Of a DNA stretch of 64,000 bases, positions 1-11,627 are shown piece after piece. The notes beneath the pieces were generated by a model. The model was not told the origin of the DNA. It worked only from the letters and a program-made list of their open reading frames with translations, and searched no databases. Source of the DNA: Orientallactaga sibirica (Eukaryota > Chordata > Mammalia > Rodentia > Dipodidae); the NCBI GenBank assembly GCA_036365145.1, contig JAEOAD010000031.1, positions 8,280,001 through 8,344,000 on the forward strand, read 5' to 3'. Every line of letters begins with the position of its first letter. Position 1 is the stretch's first letter. Made by a program: the position numbers and the translations under genes.

Positions 1-489
1 TTCCCCCTCAACAAAGGACATGAAGTCATTGTGCTAGTCAAAAGGAAGCTGTGCTTAATCTATGTAGCCTAGTCTTATCTGCTCTGGGGTGAACTTTAGC
101 TTAGCTCCTCTTCTTGAGTGCTCTAGCCAAAAATTTTCAGTTTGGGTACAAAGATCCAACTGGCAACCACACAGTTCCTGGTTGCTCCTTTAAACTGCTC
201 CTGTTGTTTATAAGTGGCATTGTATTGACCTTAACTCACAAAAAGGACTTGGAGAGTGGTGATGTATTGCTTCTAGCTTGGGCTCTACTTGTGGCTGGTT
301 TTTCAACCATGGTGGCTACTTCATTGTTGTAAAGGCTTATCGGGAAGAATATCCAAGTCCATTGGGAAGTACTTTATAATAATTACAAACATTGCCATTG
401 AGAAATTAACTTCTTCCAAGGAACATTAAGATCTCTTTGAGTGTGTGTACCTCTATTTCATTAACTACCTCACTGAATGTTCTGAATAG

Positions 490-546
490 GTGTGTTATTA
501 TCCCCATTTCACACACAAGGAAGCTGCTGAGCCTTCCAGAGGTTAC
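490..546 (-). mobile_element. MIR fragment
   Basis: The core tattatccccatttcacaca followed by an aggaagctg-ctgag-cttccagaggtta pattern matches the 3' part of the ancient mammalian MIR SINE in reverse. It is diverged and short, and was recognised by motif only. Confidence 0.55.
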
Positions 547-548
547 AT

Positions 549-570
549 TTAATTAATTAATTAATTAATT

Positions 571-606
<36 letters not shown>

Positions 607-758
607 GCAGAATGAGAATAGTTGTGCCAGGGCCTCCAGCTGCTGCAAACTCCAGATGCATGTGTCACCTTGTGCATCTGGCTTACATGGGTACTGGGGA
701 ATCGAACCTTAAGATTTCACAGACAAGTGCCGTAACCACTGAGCAATCGCTCCAGCCC
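549..758 (-). mobile_element. B2-like tRNA-derived SINE
   Basis: Read on the minus strand it starts ggctggagcgattgctcag, has the tRNA-like head, then a (TC)n tract and an AT-rich tail. The tail has become an (AATT)n microsatellite at 549-572, followed by (GA)n at 573-603. A probable target duplication, gttacattt, lies at about 542-550 and again just after the element at about 764-772. Confidence 0.9.
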
Positions 759-1180
759 AGGAGTTACATTTTCTAAGGGTTCTTAGCTATGACTTAGTAT
801 GACACCTGTTGAACTCTACTTATGGCTGGTTTCTCAACCATGGGGGCTGCTTCATTGTTGTAAAGACTTATTGGGCAGAATATTAAATTCCATGGAAACA
901 TTACCATTGAGAAATTAGCTTCTTCCAAGGAACATTCAGACTCTTTGCTTCCTTTGGGCCTTATATTTCCTCAATCTAAACACACATTTTCAACATCACT
1001 TATCATAACATATGGATTTTGTAGGGGCAACTAAATATTTAACAAAATAAATCTTATTTGAAAGAGGTGATTTTAGTTTGAGCTGAATATGTTTGAATGT
1101 AAACTGGAAACTAAGTATTAGTGCCTGAACTTTACAGGGCAATTAAAAAAAATCTAGGGTCATTAGAAGGACATATTCTG

Positions 1181-1388
1181 GAGGCTGGAGAGCTGGCTGG
1201 CTTAGTGGTTAAGACACTTGCTTGTGAAGCCTAAGTACCCAGAGTCTATTCCCCAGTAACCACGTAAGCCAGATGCACAAAGTAGCACATGCTTCTGGAG
1301 TTTGCAGTGGCTACAGGACCTGTCACATCCATTCTCTCTCTATCTGCTCCTTTCTCTCTCTCAAATAAGTAAATAAATAAAAAAGAAA
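1181..1388 (+). mobile_element. B2-like tRNA-derived SINE
   Basis: The element starts ggctggagagctggctggct, continues through the gtaagccagatgcacaa middle and ends in ctctctctcaaataagtaaa plus an A-rich tail. It is full length with several substitutions, so it is of moderate age. Confidence 0.9.
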
Positions 1389-2577
1389 ATACTTAAGAAA
1401 CTTTTAAAAAGGATGGATTCTACCTTCTTTTGAGTATGAATATTATCGTGAACATTTGCAATCTGGTAGATTAGTTGGAATCAGTTTCATCTATGAATCT
1501 GAGGTGAATTGAGACCTCCAGCTTGTTCAGTGAATTGAGTTCTTTTAGGATCTTTAAAGTTCATTCCCACTAGAAGATTTTAGTGCCGCCAGGAGGCTAC
1601 AACCTAGGCATCTGGAAAAGAAAATAAGGGCCAAGTTATTTTTCAATGCACATCTTTGGACTTGCAGGGCTTGTTCCATAAAAGATATATTACTTGGGGG
1701 TGGTAAAGGACAGTGAAGTCTTTGAATGAACGCCAGCATTTAGTCCCAATTTATGAAGGGGGGAAATAAAAAGAAGACATTATAAAAGGTGTGTGTTCCT
1801 GGAGCTTCCATCTGAGAACTTCGCTCCTGGCAGATGCAGCTCTAGGTAAGAGCGTTGAGAAGAATCACAATGGGCTTATTTATCCTCTAGGCTCACACTG
1901 CTAAACAGCTTGGCTCTTAACTCCTTGTAGTTTTGGAAGACTCCAAGGGTTTTTCCTAATCCTGAGACTAGAGTCTCAAACGCAGACAGCCTTTCCTCTG
2001 AGATTCTGCTAAGTGGATGCCGTTTGCGTAAGCTGTCACAAAGCCCTGCTTGGAGGGAGCCATGCTATAATGATGTCTTTGTGAGTTTTCTCTGTACTTT
2101 CCCCTCTGAAGAATTCCAAGCACTTACTAGACCTGGGGCTGAGCTCTTCAATTTGTGTCAACAAGAAGTGAGATAATAGTTCACTGCCAAGCTCTTTGGA
2201 AAGAGGAGGAAAGGAATAAAGAAGGCAAGCAATTCTGATTTGATAAGTCAGAGGTCTGATTTCACTGTAGAAAAGTCTCAGAGTCTTATGCTGGCTTCCG
2301 CTGGTATGAAACCAGAGAGTTTATACATCTGGAGCACATCCACAGACAGGCACCTATATGTAAGTTCACATTCACATATCATGGATATTAAATCCAAAGA
2401 ACATTCTCACCAATATATCTACCAACACAAACTGGAGAAATACAGTTTTACCAAGTGACTTGATGTCCATGTATGAAAAGGTGGGAGAATGTCTGTTTAG
2501 ATTGAGGAAGGATAAGACCCAAATGAAGCAAGGAGATCTGAATGTTCCTTGAAAGAAGCTAATTTCTCAATAGTAAT
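1389..2577. other. NTRK3: Intronic sequence without recognised features
   Basis: There is no SINE, no exon-like open frame with conserved residues, and no simple repeat of note. The only item is the 41-bp inverted copy (2541-2581) of the segment duplicated at 387-427 and 896-936. Confidence 0.6.
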
Positions 2578-2581
2578 ATTT

Positions 2582-2886
2582 CTCATTGTTGTGACAACAT
2601 ACAAAACAACTCAAGGAAAGGAAGGGTTTATTGTGAGTTATGATTTGAGTATAGTCATGGTTGGGAATGTGAGGTGTCCATAGTGAGGAAGCAGAGAGAG
2701 ATGAATGCTGGTACTTCCTATATTTATTGATTTTATTCAGTTGGAGACTCCATCCTATTGGATGGTGTTGCCCACATTCAAGTTGTCTTCCCTTCAGTTA
2801 AACCTGTCTGTAATCACCTTTACAAACATACTCAGAGGTGTGTCTCCTAGATGATTCTAAAACCCGTCAAGTTCAGTGAAGATTAA
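2582..2886 (-). mobile_element. Rodent LTR-like or URR1-like interspersed repeat
   Basis: On the minus strand it begins tgatgattaatctt, continues with a caacttgac-like block, a ctctctgcttcctca block and an aataaacccttcc block, and ends near gttgtcacaacaatgagaaa. The same order of blocks recurs at 4495-4842 and 7766-8265. The AATAAA near the 3' end fits an LTR, but the family (MaLR LTR or URR1-type DNA element) cannot be settled by eye. Confidence 0.55.
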
Positions 2887-3581
2887 TCATCATGCTGTAG
2901 GATCAAATTTAATCTTAATATGACTCAATGTATGCATTTTTCATTTGTGTAATTTACATCATATATACTGTACTCAAGCAATATATTTACATTAAAAATA
3001 AGAATAAAACCCTGTCATTGTCTCTCTTCTGGCCAAAATTTTCATGTCTGAAGATGGTATGAAGTGCTTTCTAAGAATCTAGCCTGAGAAGTGATAGCTT
3101 CAGTGCTTTCTCTCCTTTCAAATCCTAGATTTTAAGAACCTTGGATTTGAGGAACATGACAGGCTTCAGTTACAGGTAGCACTGAGCTCCCAAAGATACA
3201 CTTGGATTCCAAATGGCATCTGGAGAAAATGTAGGCTTGCCACGAGAGATACTTAGTGAATGCACAAGTCAGGCTGGGAGGAAGGCTGAATAGTGGACTC
3301 AACATACAGCACCCACAACTCAGAGCAGTGGAGTAGAGGTCTAGGAAGAGAGAGGAAGGTCTAGGGAGAGGGGAAGGATGATAAAAGGAAGGAGCTGGGG
3401 GAGAAACTGTGAAGGGAAGAGTGTTGTTTCTAAGGCTCTGGAGGCCTCCCATATACATGGGGAGGGAACTGCTAAGAGAACCAAGCAATTGGTGAGAGAG
3501 GGCAGGGAGAAGCATTCATTCCCAGGATTATGTCAATCTAGAAAGCTGTGGACCTGTCAGCAAAAGTAGTCAACCAGCTTA

Positions 3582-3639
3582 GAGTATATTCACTTGTTTC
3601 TGCTGTCTTTGGAGTATATTCACTTGTTTCTGCTGTCTT
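3582..3639. repeat. 30-bp tandem duplication
   Basis: The 28-bp string starting gagtatattcacttg and ending ctgctgtctt occurs at 3582-3609 and again at 3612-3639, identical in both copies, with a period of 30 bp. Confidence 0.9.
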
Positions 3640-4245
3640 GAGATGGACAAGTTGGAGGAGGACTTTGGCCCTTTCTTTCTACATGTAGGCCATTATTTCC
3701 AGTAAAAGGAGGTCTCACCCAGGTGATCAAGGCTTGGCCAGAAGGCTCATGTCTATATCTGCAGCTTTTCACACAAACCATACAGATTGTGCTTTACATA
3801 CACTTACTCTGAAATCCTTTGTCCAATGTGTGGATGCATGTACACACAATCTTGTACATGCAGCCAACACTGGTATGCATGCCCTGTGTGTGAAGTTCTC
3901 ACACTCTGGATAAAATGTGACACTGGTATTGTCAACTGTAGTGGTGGATACTGGCACTATAGCTTGGGTCATATTCCAAGTTATGACCCACCCTAACTGA
4001 TGTTCCTCTCAGACCTGTCAGAGGATTGTGCAAGTGGCAAATCCCACTGGAGCTTGTGAGAAGCTGACATCTTGGGGAATGAAGGAGACATATCCTAAGC
4101 TTTGTATTGTTTCTTTATGCATATGGAGAATTTTCTCTGAAATGCAATCAAGAACCATTAAAATTGAATAAATGACAATTAATGGCACTTATCATATGTG
4201 ACAATCTTCTAGTTAGGTGATTTGGTCATTTACATTTGTTGCCAA

Positions 4246-4456
4246 GTTTTTTTAAATTTAATTTTATTTATTTATTAGAGACGGGGGGGGCAGATAGAGA
4301 GAGAATGGGTGCACCAGGACCTCCAGCCACTGCCAAAAAACACCAGACGCAAGCCCCATCTTGTGCACCTGGATTACGTGGGCCCTGGGGAATCAAACCT
4401 AGGTCCTTTGGCTTTGCAGGCAAGTGCCTTAACCACTAAGCCATCTCTCCAGCCCT
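4246..4456 (-). mobile_element. B2-like tRNA-derived SINE
   Basis: The minus-strand head agggctggagagatggctta is at 4437-4456. The tail side is an (ATTT)n stretch with a G8 run at about 4284-4291. It is full length. Confidence 0.9.
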
Positions 4457-4494
4457 ATTGCAAAGTTTTTACAACTCTTTTACTTTCTTGTTTC

Positions 4495-4842
4495 TGGGAA
4501 AAAAAATTCCTGACCAGAAGCAGCTTAAGGAAGGAAAGGGTTTATTTTTGACTCAGAGTTTTGAGGGGAAGTGCATCATGGTGGGGAACGAAGGTCAGGA
4601 GCAGGAAGCCTGCATCACATCCTTATGTCAGCAGAGGGAGGAAGAAGAAGAGAGAGTGATGAATGCTTCTACCCAGCTAGCTTTCTCCATTTTACTCAGT
4701 GCAAGATCCCAGCCCACAGGTTGGTGCTGCCCATAGTTAGGGTGGGTCCTAATCTAAAAGTTCCCTAAAAGAATCCCAAGATATTTGTTTCCATAGTAAT
4801 TGTAAATCCTGTCAAGTTGGCAACCAGACTCTAATCATCACA
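4495..4842 (-). mobile_element. Rodent LTR-like or URR1-like interspersed repeat
   Basis: The plus-strand reading has accagaagcagcttaaggaa, gaaagggtttatttttg, a tggtggggaacga block, a cagcccacaggttggtgctg block and the caagttggcaaccagactct end. It has the same block order as 7766-8265. A short open frame over it is not coding. Confidence 0.55.
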
Positions 4843-4845
4843 ATC

Positions 4846-6726
4846 ATTAACATACGTTGCAAAGGTTTTACAATTGTTCAAAGTTGACTTTCCACCAGGG
4901 ATAGGGTATCTTCTCATGTACTTCAAGAAGTTCTGGCTCAGCCTGTGTTCATCAATCAATACAGAAGGAGCTTGAATTGGTTCCAGAAATATCCTGTGGA
5001 TGTGTCTGCTCACCTTTGATGAGTCTCAGTTTTGCTGTGTGGAAAATGGGTGCCTGCATCTTTTCACTTTTCACCAGATTTGATTGAGAATGGATGTTTT
5101 GAATCTCTGAATAAGAAGAGGACTTTGTGCAATTTTTTTTTTTAAATACCAACCTGCCTCCTTGTTTCTGTACTACACAGAGAAGCCTGAGAGCCTTCTA
5201 GAGCATATCTGAGTTTCTCTTTAACCTAAAGCAATGGAGCTATCACCAATGATAGCAAAATAAGAATCCTTTCACAGAAATGCACAAGACAAATTCCTGT
5301 TAAGAAAGTCTGCCTTAGAAGAGAGGGGAGCACTGTGGGTGAGGAAGTAGAAGTCTAGGGAGGAAATCCCTGCATGTCCAGCAGGAAATGGAGCTGGATC
5401 ATCTGCAAAAAAAATTCACTTTCAATATCAGCTGCACCACTTACTTCTGGTCCTCAAAGGCAAGGACTAATATGAGGAGGCAGGGCTGGAGTGAAAGAAG
5501 GGTGTGGGCTGGGGTACTGCTCATCCTCTGTCTTTCCCCACTTCTCTCCTTTAGGTGGATGATAGATAGGCTTAGGAAAGACAAGAGAGAAGCTAAATTT
5601 CATCTCCATATGTAGTCTTTAGACCTTAACTCTCCAAAAGAATTTTGAAAGGCTATAAATGACCCTTGCACATTTGAAGTTGCCACTGAAAATCTTCAAC
5701 ATAGTTTTAAATAGTTGCAAGGGCTGCCAATTCCAGAATATTGTAAACATTGACATTAAAAAAATATCATTCCTTTAATGCATCTAATGAACTTTAAATA
5801 CCAGAGCAATTTGGTACATCATCTATTAAACACATGAACAAGTTCTTAAACAGCCAGTTTTACATGGCTCCTTTTTCTTCTTGAATTTATATTTTTATTC
5901 CAGTTAGCCTGCTGAATTTTATTTTATGTAATTTATTTTTATGCCTGAAAGCCTTTTATTGGCCTCTCTATCACAGTTTACTGTGACAAAAATATGTATG
6001 AAGATTTAAATTTAATTTTAATGTCCAATGACCATCAAGTTTCTAAATGCTAAGAATTTCTTTGGATTAAATATCACTACAATTATTAGTAATTCACAAA
6101 AATGGACAGTTGATCAAAGTAATATCTATATATCATGATTTTTGATGAATATAAATGTAAAATATTTATGGAAATACATCCCATATGTTTCAATTGGTAT
6201 ATTTATTTATTAAAATATTTTTGTTAAAATAAGAATGATTCAAGATTGATCCTATCCTTTCTATTTTTTAGATGCAAGAATGAGAAATTTTATTCATAAT
6301 AAACAGACTGTAGGGAAGGAACCAAATTTTGTTATGCAAATGTGACTCAAGTTTCTAAACTATTCTGTATCCATTTGTCTAAAGTCACGTATTAGTTTCA
6401 TCAAAAATTATTTTTATCTTATCTCAGCCACCATCACTTAGGTTTACTTCCTCTTCTCTTCTTTGAAAAGAATTGAAGACTACTCACCTTGTAAAAGGGT
6501 TTGTTTCCCAGTCACTAGAGATAATCATTTTCAATACCTGATCCAGTTTTCATAGAATTCCTCCCTTTGATCCCTAAGTTTTCACTCTTGGGGTGTGGAA
6601 TAAGTGAGAAATCTGTCTTTCTTGATTTTGAATTTCCCACTGTAAGAAACCAGAAATAATGGCTACCCTAGTTACAATTAGTACTACTAGGATCTATATT
6701 ATGGTTCTTTCATTAATTAATTAATT
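4846..6726. other. NTRK3: AT-rich intronic sequence
   Basis: This is unique-looking, AT-rich intron. I see no SINE, no microsatellite longer than a few units and no exon signature. Confidence 0.6.
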
Positions 6727-6895
6727 TTTTTGTTGTTGTTTTTGTTTTTTGTTTTTTTCGAAGTAGGGTCTCACTCTAGCCCAGGCTGACCTGGAATTCA
6801 CTATGTAGTCTCAGAGTGGCTTCAAACTCATGGTGATCCTCCTACCTCTGCCTCCCAAGTGCTGGGGTTAACGGTGTGCGCCACCACGCCCAGCT
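6727..6895 (-). mobile_element. B1 SINE
   Basis: In the plus-strand reading there is a poly-T tail, tagggtctcactctagccca, ctgacctggaattcactatg, then cctcccaagtgctggg and ccaccacgcccagct. This is the complement of a 7SL-derived B1 monomer. Confidence 0.93.
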
Positions 6896-7059
6896 CATGG
6901 TTCCTTAATTTCATTGTCCACTAAAAGGATCCACTAAAATGTCTTTCAAAAGCATGGACTTGAAATGTTACAAGTGTAGCCTAGAATATTCTTTCATATC
7001 AGAGCTCAAAGTTGCTATCAATGACAGCTTGGGTTATATGAGAAGGTACAGTTACAATG

Positions 7060-7272
7060 TTAAATCAATTAATTAATTAATTAATTAATTAATTAATTTC
7101 AGAAAGAAGCTGATAGAGAGAATGTGTGTGCCTAAACCTCTAACCACTGCACATGAACTCCAGATGCATGTGACACCTTGTGCATCTGGTTTACATGGGT
7201 ACTGGGGAATCGAATCTGGGTCCTTAGGTTTCACAGACAAGTGCTTCAACTGCTAAGCCATCTCTCCAGCCC
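7060..7272 (-). mobile_element. B2-like tRNA-derived SINE
   Basis: The minus-strand head gggctggagagatggcttag is at the right end. The left tail has become (AATT)n at 7063-7098. Flanking ggtacagttac and ggtacaatttt resemble a target duplication. Confidence 0.9.
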
Positions 7273-7332
7273 AAGGTACAATTTTAAAAGGTTTGCACTG
7301 GTCAAAGTTAGGAGGATATGTAGTATCAATAT

Positions 7333-7625
7333 AATTGCAACAGGGCAGGAGTGAGTAAAACTGATTACCACAAAAGCATGGTGATCTGAGTTTGAGTCCC
7401 CAGAACCCATACAAAGCCAGACGCAATGGCAAACACCTGAAATCTGAAATATAACGGTAAGATGGGAAGGAGGCAGAAATAGAGAGTTCTCAGAAGCTTG
7501 TGGGCCAGTTAGCTGGTGTACTCAGTGGTCAACAATAGATCCTCCTTAAATAAGGTGGAAGGTGAGAATTGACACCTGAGGTTGTCATCTGAACTTCATG
7601 CCCATACTCACACACATGAAACACA
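7333..7625 (+). mobile_element. B4-type composite SINE (ID + B1)
   Basis: It has a tRNA-like front (agtttgagtccccagaaccc), a B1-derived middle (gccagacgcaatggcaaaca), a taaggtggaaggtgagaatt block and an end like acacctgaggttgtcatctg followed by a CA-rich tail. This matches the rodent B4 layout and is well diverged. Confidence 0.7.
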
Positions 7626-7765
7626 CAGAAGCATTATGTCCACAGAGAAAAAAACAACAACACTGAAAACCAAAAAACTTCAACTATATGTTTTTTAAAA
7701 AAACAAGCATTTATAATACTTTTCCAAAACAAAACAAAACTAAACTCTCATTGTTTATCAGTTAC

Positions 7766-8265
7766 TTTCTTATTGCTAGGACAACGTATCTAACCAGAAG
7801 CAGCTAAAGGAAAGAGTTTATTTTTGGCTTTCAGTTTTTTTTTTTTTTTTTTTTTTTCACAAGATAGGGTGTCCCTGTAGTCCAGGCTGACCTGGAATTC
7901 ACTGTGTAGGCTGAGGCTGGCCTTGAACTCAAAGCAGTTATCCTAACCTCTGCCTCCCTAGTGCTGGGATTAGAGGTGTGCAGCACCACGCCCAGTGGTT
8001 TGCAGTTTTGAGGGCAATTCCATTGTGTCCAGGAAAGCGTGGTAGAGCAGGAAGCAAGTGCCACATTGTTACATCAGCAGGGAGGATGCAGAGAGAGCTG
8101 AATGAGGTGCTTAGCTTGATTTGTCTTATTTATACAGTTCAGAACTCCCAGCCCATGCAATGGCACTACCCACCATTTTGGTGGATCTTCCTACCTCAGT
8201 TCACTTTGTTTCCATGGTGATTCTAAATCTTGTCAAGTTGACAACCATAGATTAACCATCACAGT
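7766..8265 (-). mobile_element. LTR-like or URR1-like repeat split by a B1
   Basis: The 3' part (7766-7834, with gaagcagctaaaggaaagag) and the 5' part (7996-8265, ending cttgtcaagttgacaaccat) belong to one element. They are separated by the B1 at 7835-7995, which inserted later. Confidence 0.6.
7835..7995 (-). mobile_element. B1 SINE nested in an older repeat
   Basis: It has a 22-base poly-T, gtagtccaggctgacctgga, agtgctgggattagaggtgt and caccacgcccagt. It is flanked on both sides by pieces of the same older element. Confidence 0.92.
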
Positions 8266-8431
8266 GACCTTTGGAATGCTGGTTATATCAATTTTTGTAA
8301 TCTATCAGTGATCATGTATTGCACGCCTGAGACATGAAGTTTCATGTTTACAGTGTGTTTTCCCACAGGACCATCTAAATCAGAGCAAGGGCTTGTCACC
8401 CAGCAGCCTGGAATTCCCACTCCATAGCCTT

Positions 8432-8755
8432 TCTTTGTTGCTGTGACCAAATAACTGACAAGAGGCAATTTAAAGGACAAAGAGCTTATTTTGCTTTGCC
8501 ATTTGTGGGGATACAGTCCATCCACCTTAGTGGGGAAGACTGCAGGAGTGTGGGTTGGCTAGTTACATTGTATTTGCATTCAGGAAGCTGAGAGCAGCTA
8601 GGAAGTGGGGCCAGATTATAAAACTCTATAGGCCATCCCCCAGTGAGCCACTTTCTCTAACAAAGCTCTACCTCTTAAGGGCTCAACAGCCTTCTGAAAC
8701 ACTGCCACAAGCTGGGGGAGGGGGCAGGTGTTTAAATACATGAGCCTTTAGCAGA
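8432..8755 (-). mobile_element. MaLR-type LTR fragment
   Basis: The plus-strand reading has ttgttgctgtgaccaaataa, a gtggggaagactgcaggagt block, cccccagtgagccactttct, then an agctgggg run and a gtgtttaaatacatgagcct end. This block order matches rodent ORR1/MT-like LTRs in reverse. The copy at 52806-53162 shares it. Confidence 0.6.
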
Positions 8756-9193
8756 TATTGCCCATTCAAACAACAACAGGGAATGAATTTGTTGTTCTAA
8801 AAGCTAGTAAGTTAAGAGAAAGAGTCAAGCAGCCATCTTGTCTGCCCTGTGTATTTATCAGTATAGCCACATAGTTGATGAAGGGGAGCTTTTATTTATA
8901 AATGATTTCCACCTAATATATGCAGAGGTGATGCTGCAATTAGAATGTCACCTTTTTTGTAAACACTAATGAAATACTGGATTTGGGCAATGATCATCAG
9001 TGGCTGCTAAAATACTAGGTGAAAGGGAAAATTACAGAGTGATCAGACCAAATCGACAGATCAGTCTTAATCACATAAAGAGAGGCGGACAGGCTTTGTC
9101 TGCTGCTGTGTCGCAGAATGAACCACAAAGCAGCACTTCTGAGTTGCATCTGATCAAGACTACCTACCTGGTCAAGTATCAGAGAGTATACTT

Positions 9194-9450
9194 TTAAAAA
9201 AAATTATTTATTTATTTTTGTATGAGAGAGAGAGAGATCTAGAAAGAGGCCGATGAGAGGATGGGGGTGGAGAATGGGTGCACCAGGTCCTCCAGCTACT
9301 GCAAGCAAACTCCAGACACATGTTCCACCTTGTGCTGCTTTGTTTTCAGGGGCTAGAGGCCCTGGAGTGCCATTTGCTCTTTCTCTCTGCCTCTTGCTCT
9401 CTCTCTCTCTCAAATAAATAAAATAAATAAATAAAATATCTTTTAAAAAG
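9194..9450. mobile_element. Inverted chimera of two 3' halves of the B2-like SINE
   Basis: The left part (9194-9333) is the minus-strand 3' half: A/T tail, (GA)n, then tgcaccaggtcctccagcta up to cacatgttccacc. The right part (about 9345-9450) is a plus-strand 3' half: ggggctagaggccctggagt, (TC)n and ctcaaataaataaa. Neither half has the tRNA-like head. The two arms can pair as a hairpin. Confidence 0.75.
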
Positions 9451-9796
9451 TGTAGCTTGCTTTCAGTCCTATCACTTTGAGGTTAATTCAGCACTTATCA
9501 GACCACCTCTGTAAATGACAACATTAGCAACTACTTTAGTCTTTGAAAGTGGCCACTGTCACAACATTAAGGTACTTTCTTTTTCAACTGTTTAAATCTT
9601 GGCTCATGCAGCATGAACTCAGCTATAGACAACATGACAATAATGAGCATGACCCTATATAGTAAAATTTTATTTGCAGTAATAGGAGACAGGCTACAGT
9701 TTGATGTCCCCTGGTATATAATTCAGTGCACTTGGAGGTCAAACCTAGTAATCTGCATTTCTAATAAACGTGCTAGACAAGCCAAAATGAAAGGTA

Positions 9797-9895
9797 ATTG
9801 TGGTTATTGGGTAAATTCTAAGCTAAGGAGACTGAAACTCAGGCAGGACGAATGATTTGCTCAAGAATCTGCAGAAGTTAGAAGGTGGCAGACCT
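9797..9895 (-). mobile_element. MIR fragment
   Basis: The sequence aaggagactgaaactcaggc followed by a gatttgctcaagaatctgca block is the complement of the MIR 3' region. It is old and diverged. Confidence 0.5.
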
Positions 9896-11169
9896 GTTTC
9901 TATGGAGGAAAAACCTTAGCTGTAGAGTCTTTTCTCTGCTGAGCTCACTGCCCATAAGATGCCACTGAGGACTAGGTGGAATAGAGGCTGGGAGAGTATA
10001 GGAGGAGTGAGGAAAGCTTTGCCAAACATGATACAGCCCAGTTGTCTCCTTTAGAACAAGGGAGAGAATAAAGAGAAGAAGGAGGAGGAGGAAGAGGAGA
10101 AGATGAAGGAGGGCAAGGAGCATACACAGAATACCTTGCAAATTCTGTATAGTTGAATTCCCAACATGGATCTGAAGTGTTGAGCTGTCAGATTTAGCAA
10201 ATAAAAATATAGGGTGCCTTTTTACAGTTTAGACAACTTTAGACAAAATACATGTTTCTTTTGTTGTTGTTGTTCTAAGTGTGTCCTATGCAGTATTTTA
10301 GACAGACTTCTACTAAAATTTAGTTATTGAAATATGTTTAACTGAGCATCCTATATTTTAATGTGGAAGTCTTACATAAGTGTTGGGAAGGATATCGGTG
10401 AAAACCTTTGGTTAAATATTAATGGACAAGGAGTCAAGGGCACTCCCCTGTCAAGGAGCTACTTACACATAAGGTCCTGAGGTCTCAGAGACTGGCTGTC
10501 TTTGGCTAGATTTTCAAGCATTTAATTGACTTTCTTTTGTAGTTTTTTCGCTAGTGGGTAAAGTTGGACTGAATATTTGAAGCCTGAGATGGTCCACTCT
10601 CTCTCATGTCCTCACCTGGAGTCTGGAGTCCAGAATCCATCTGGCCTGTGGGTTTAAAGGAAATTTTATAGAGACAGTGCCACTCTCCTTCTGCTCAGTA
10701 TGTGTAGAGTGATTTTATTTTATTTTGCAAAAAGACTTAATCATTCAAATAGGGTTATAGTCTTATATTAGCATGCATGGCAACCCAAGAAGCAAAGACC
10801 CCTATGGAGTCCTGGCTTGGTCCAGTGACAATGACAAAGGACCCTATGACTATAGAATTCCTTTGGGTAGACCTCTAAACAACTCAAGCATCCTGACCTC
10901 CGTGCGTAGACATAGTCTCCTGTGAGTAAAACTCCCTCCTAGGTTTTCCTAACTTCTAACCTTTCTGTTTGGGACATGTGTGATGACCGAGGAAGGACAG
11001 GATTAGAGTAGTAGAAGGTATCCCAGAGCAGGTGGAGCTCATTTTGTTGCTACAATCATTTCTTGGGATCTTTTCCCTTCCTTATTCTTTTATGTCTCCT
11101 ATTTTAAGGTTTAACTTTAAAATCCTTATGGTATCTCATTGAAAGCTGAGAATAATAGCTAATATTATT

Positions 11170-11275
11170 TTATACTATGCTTAGGCAGGTTACCTTATCT
11201 TCATCTGTGAAATGGGGATAATAGAGGCATCTATTACACAGGAATGGAGAGAGGATGAGATAAGGAATGCATATA
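11170..11275 (+). mobile_element. MIR fragment
   Basis: The sequence cttcatctgtgaaatgggga followed by taatagaggcatctattaca and a gaggatgagataaggaatgc block matches the MIR 3' half in sense orientation. Confidence 0.65.
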
Positions 11276-11382
11276 CTATCATTAGTAATTACTCAGCATT
11301 TTTCTTCACATTGAGACTATGATTTCTGGCTATTATGTGTCTGGGTAGATTTTAGGATGGAGATATTTGTCAGTGGGTTTAA

Positions 11383-11537
11383 AAATATTTTTTTTTTATT
11401 TGAGAGAGAGAGAGAGAGAGAGAGACTGGATGCACTAAGGCCTCTAGCTATTGCAAACAAACTCCAGACACATGTGCCACCTTGTCCTTTGGCTTTGCAG
11501 GCAAGTGTCTTAACCACTAAGAAATCTCTCTAGTGCT
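11383..11537 (-). mobile_element. B2-like SINE with internal deletion
   Basis: It has a poly-T, (GA)n at 11400-11424, then gcctctagctattgcaaaca and a jump from ccaccttgtc directly to ctttggctttgcaggcaagt. The segment normally between them (the middle of the tRNA-related part) is missing. Confidence 0.8.
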
Positions 11538-11542
11538 AGTTG

Positions 11543-11627
11543 TTCTTCTTCTCCTTCTCCTTCCTCCTCCTCCTCTTCTTCTTCCTCTTCCTCTTCTTCT
11601 TCTTCTTCCCCTCCTCCTCCTCCTTCT
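11543..11627. repeat. Pyrimidine (CTT/CTC/TCC)n microsatellite
   Basis: About 85 bp of almost pure CTT, CTC and TCC triplets lies directly next to the SINE head at 11383-11537. Confidence 0.95.

Larger units (their letters stand above)
278..936 (+). repeat. Diverged local direct duplication (278-440 and 812-947)
   Basis: Two roughly 140-160 bp segments match in order. Both carry ctctactt-tggctggttt, then ttcattgttgtaaag, then ccattgagaaatta-cttcttcc and aaggaacatt. A SINE (549-758) lies between them. The second copy lacks some bases found in the first. A third, inverted copy of the last 41 bp is at 2541-2581. It may be a fragment of an unrecognised interspersed repeat or a local segmental duplication. 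Confidence 0.7.

Noticed and set aside
114..332. 72-codon frame with hydrophobic segments at the start of the window
   Set aside because: It has no conserved motif, lies within the intron and overlaps the locally duplicated segment. It looks like chance.
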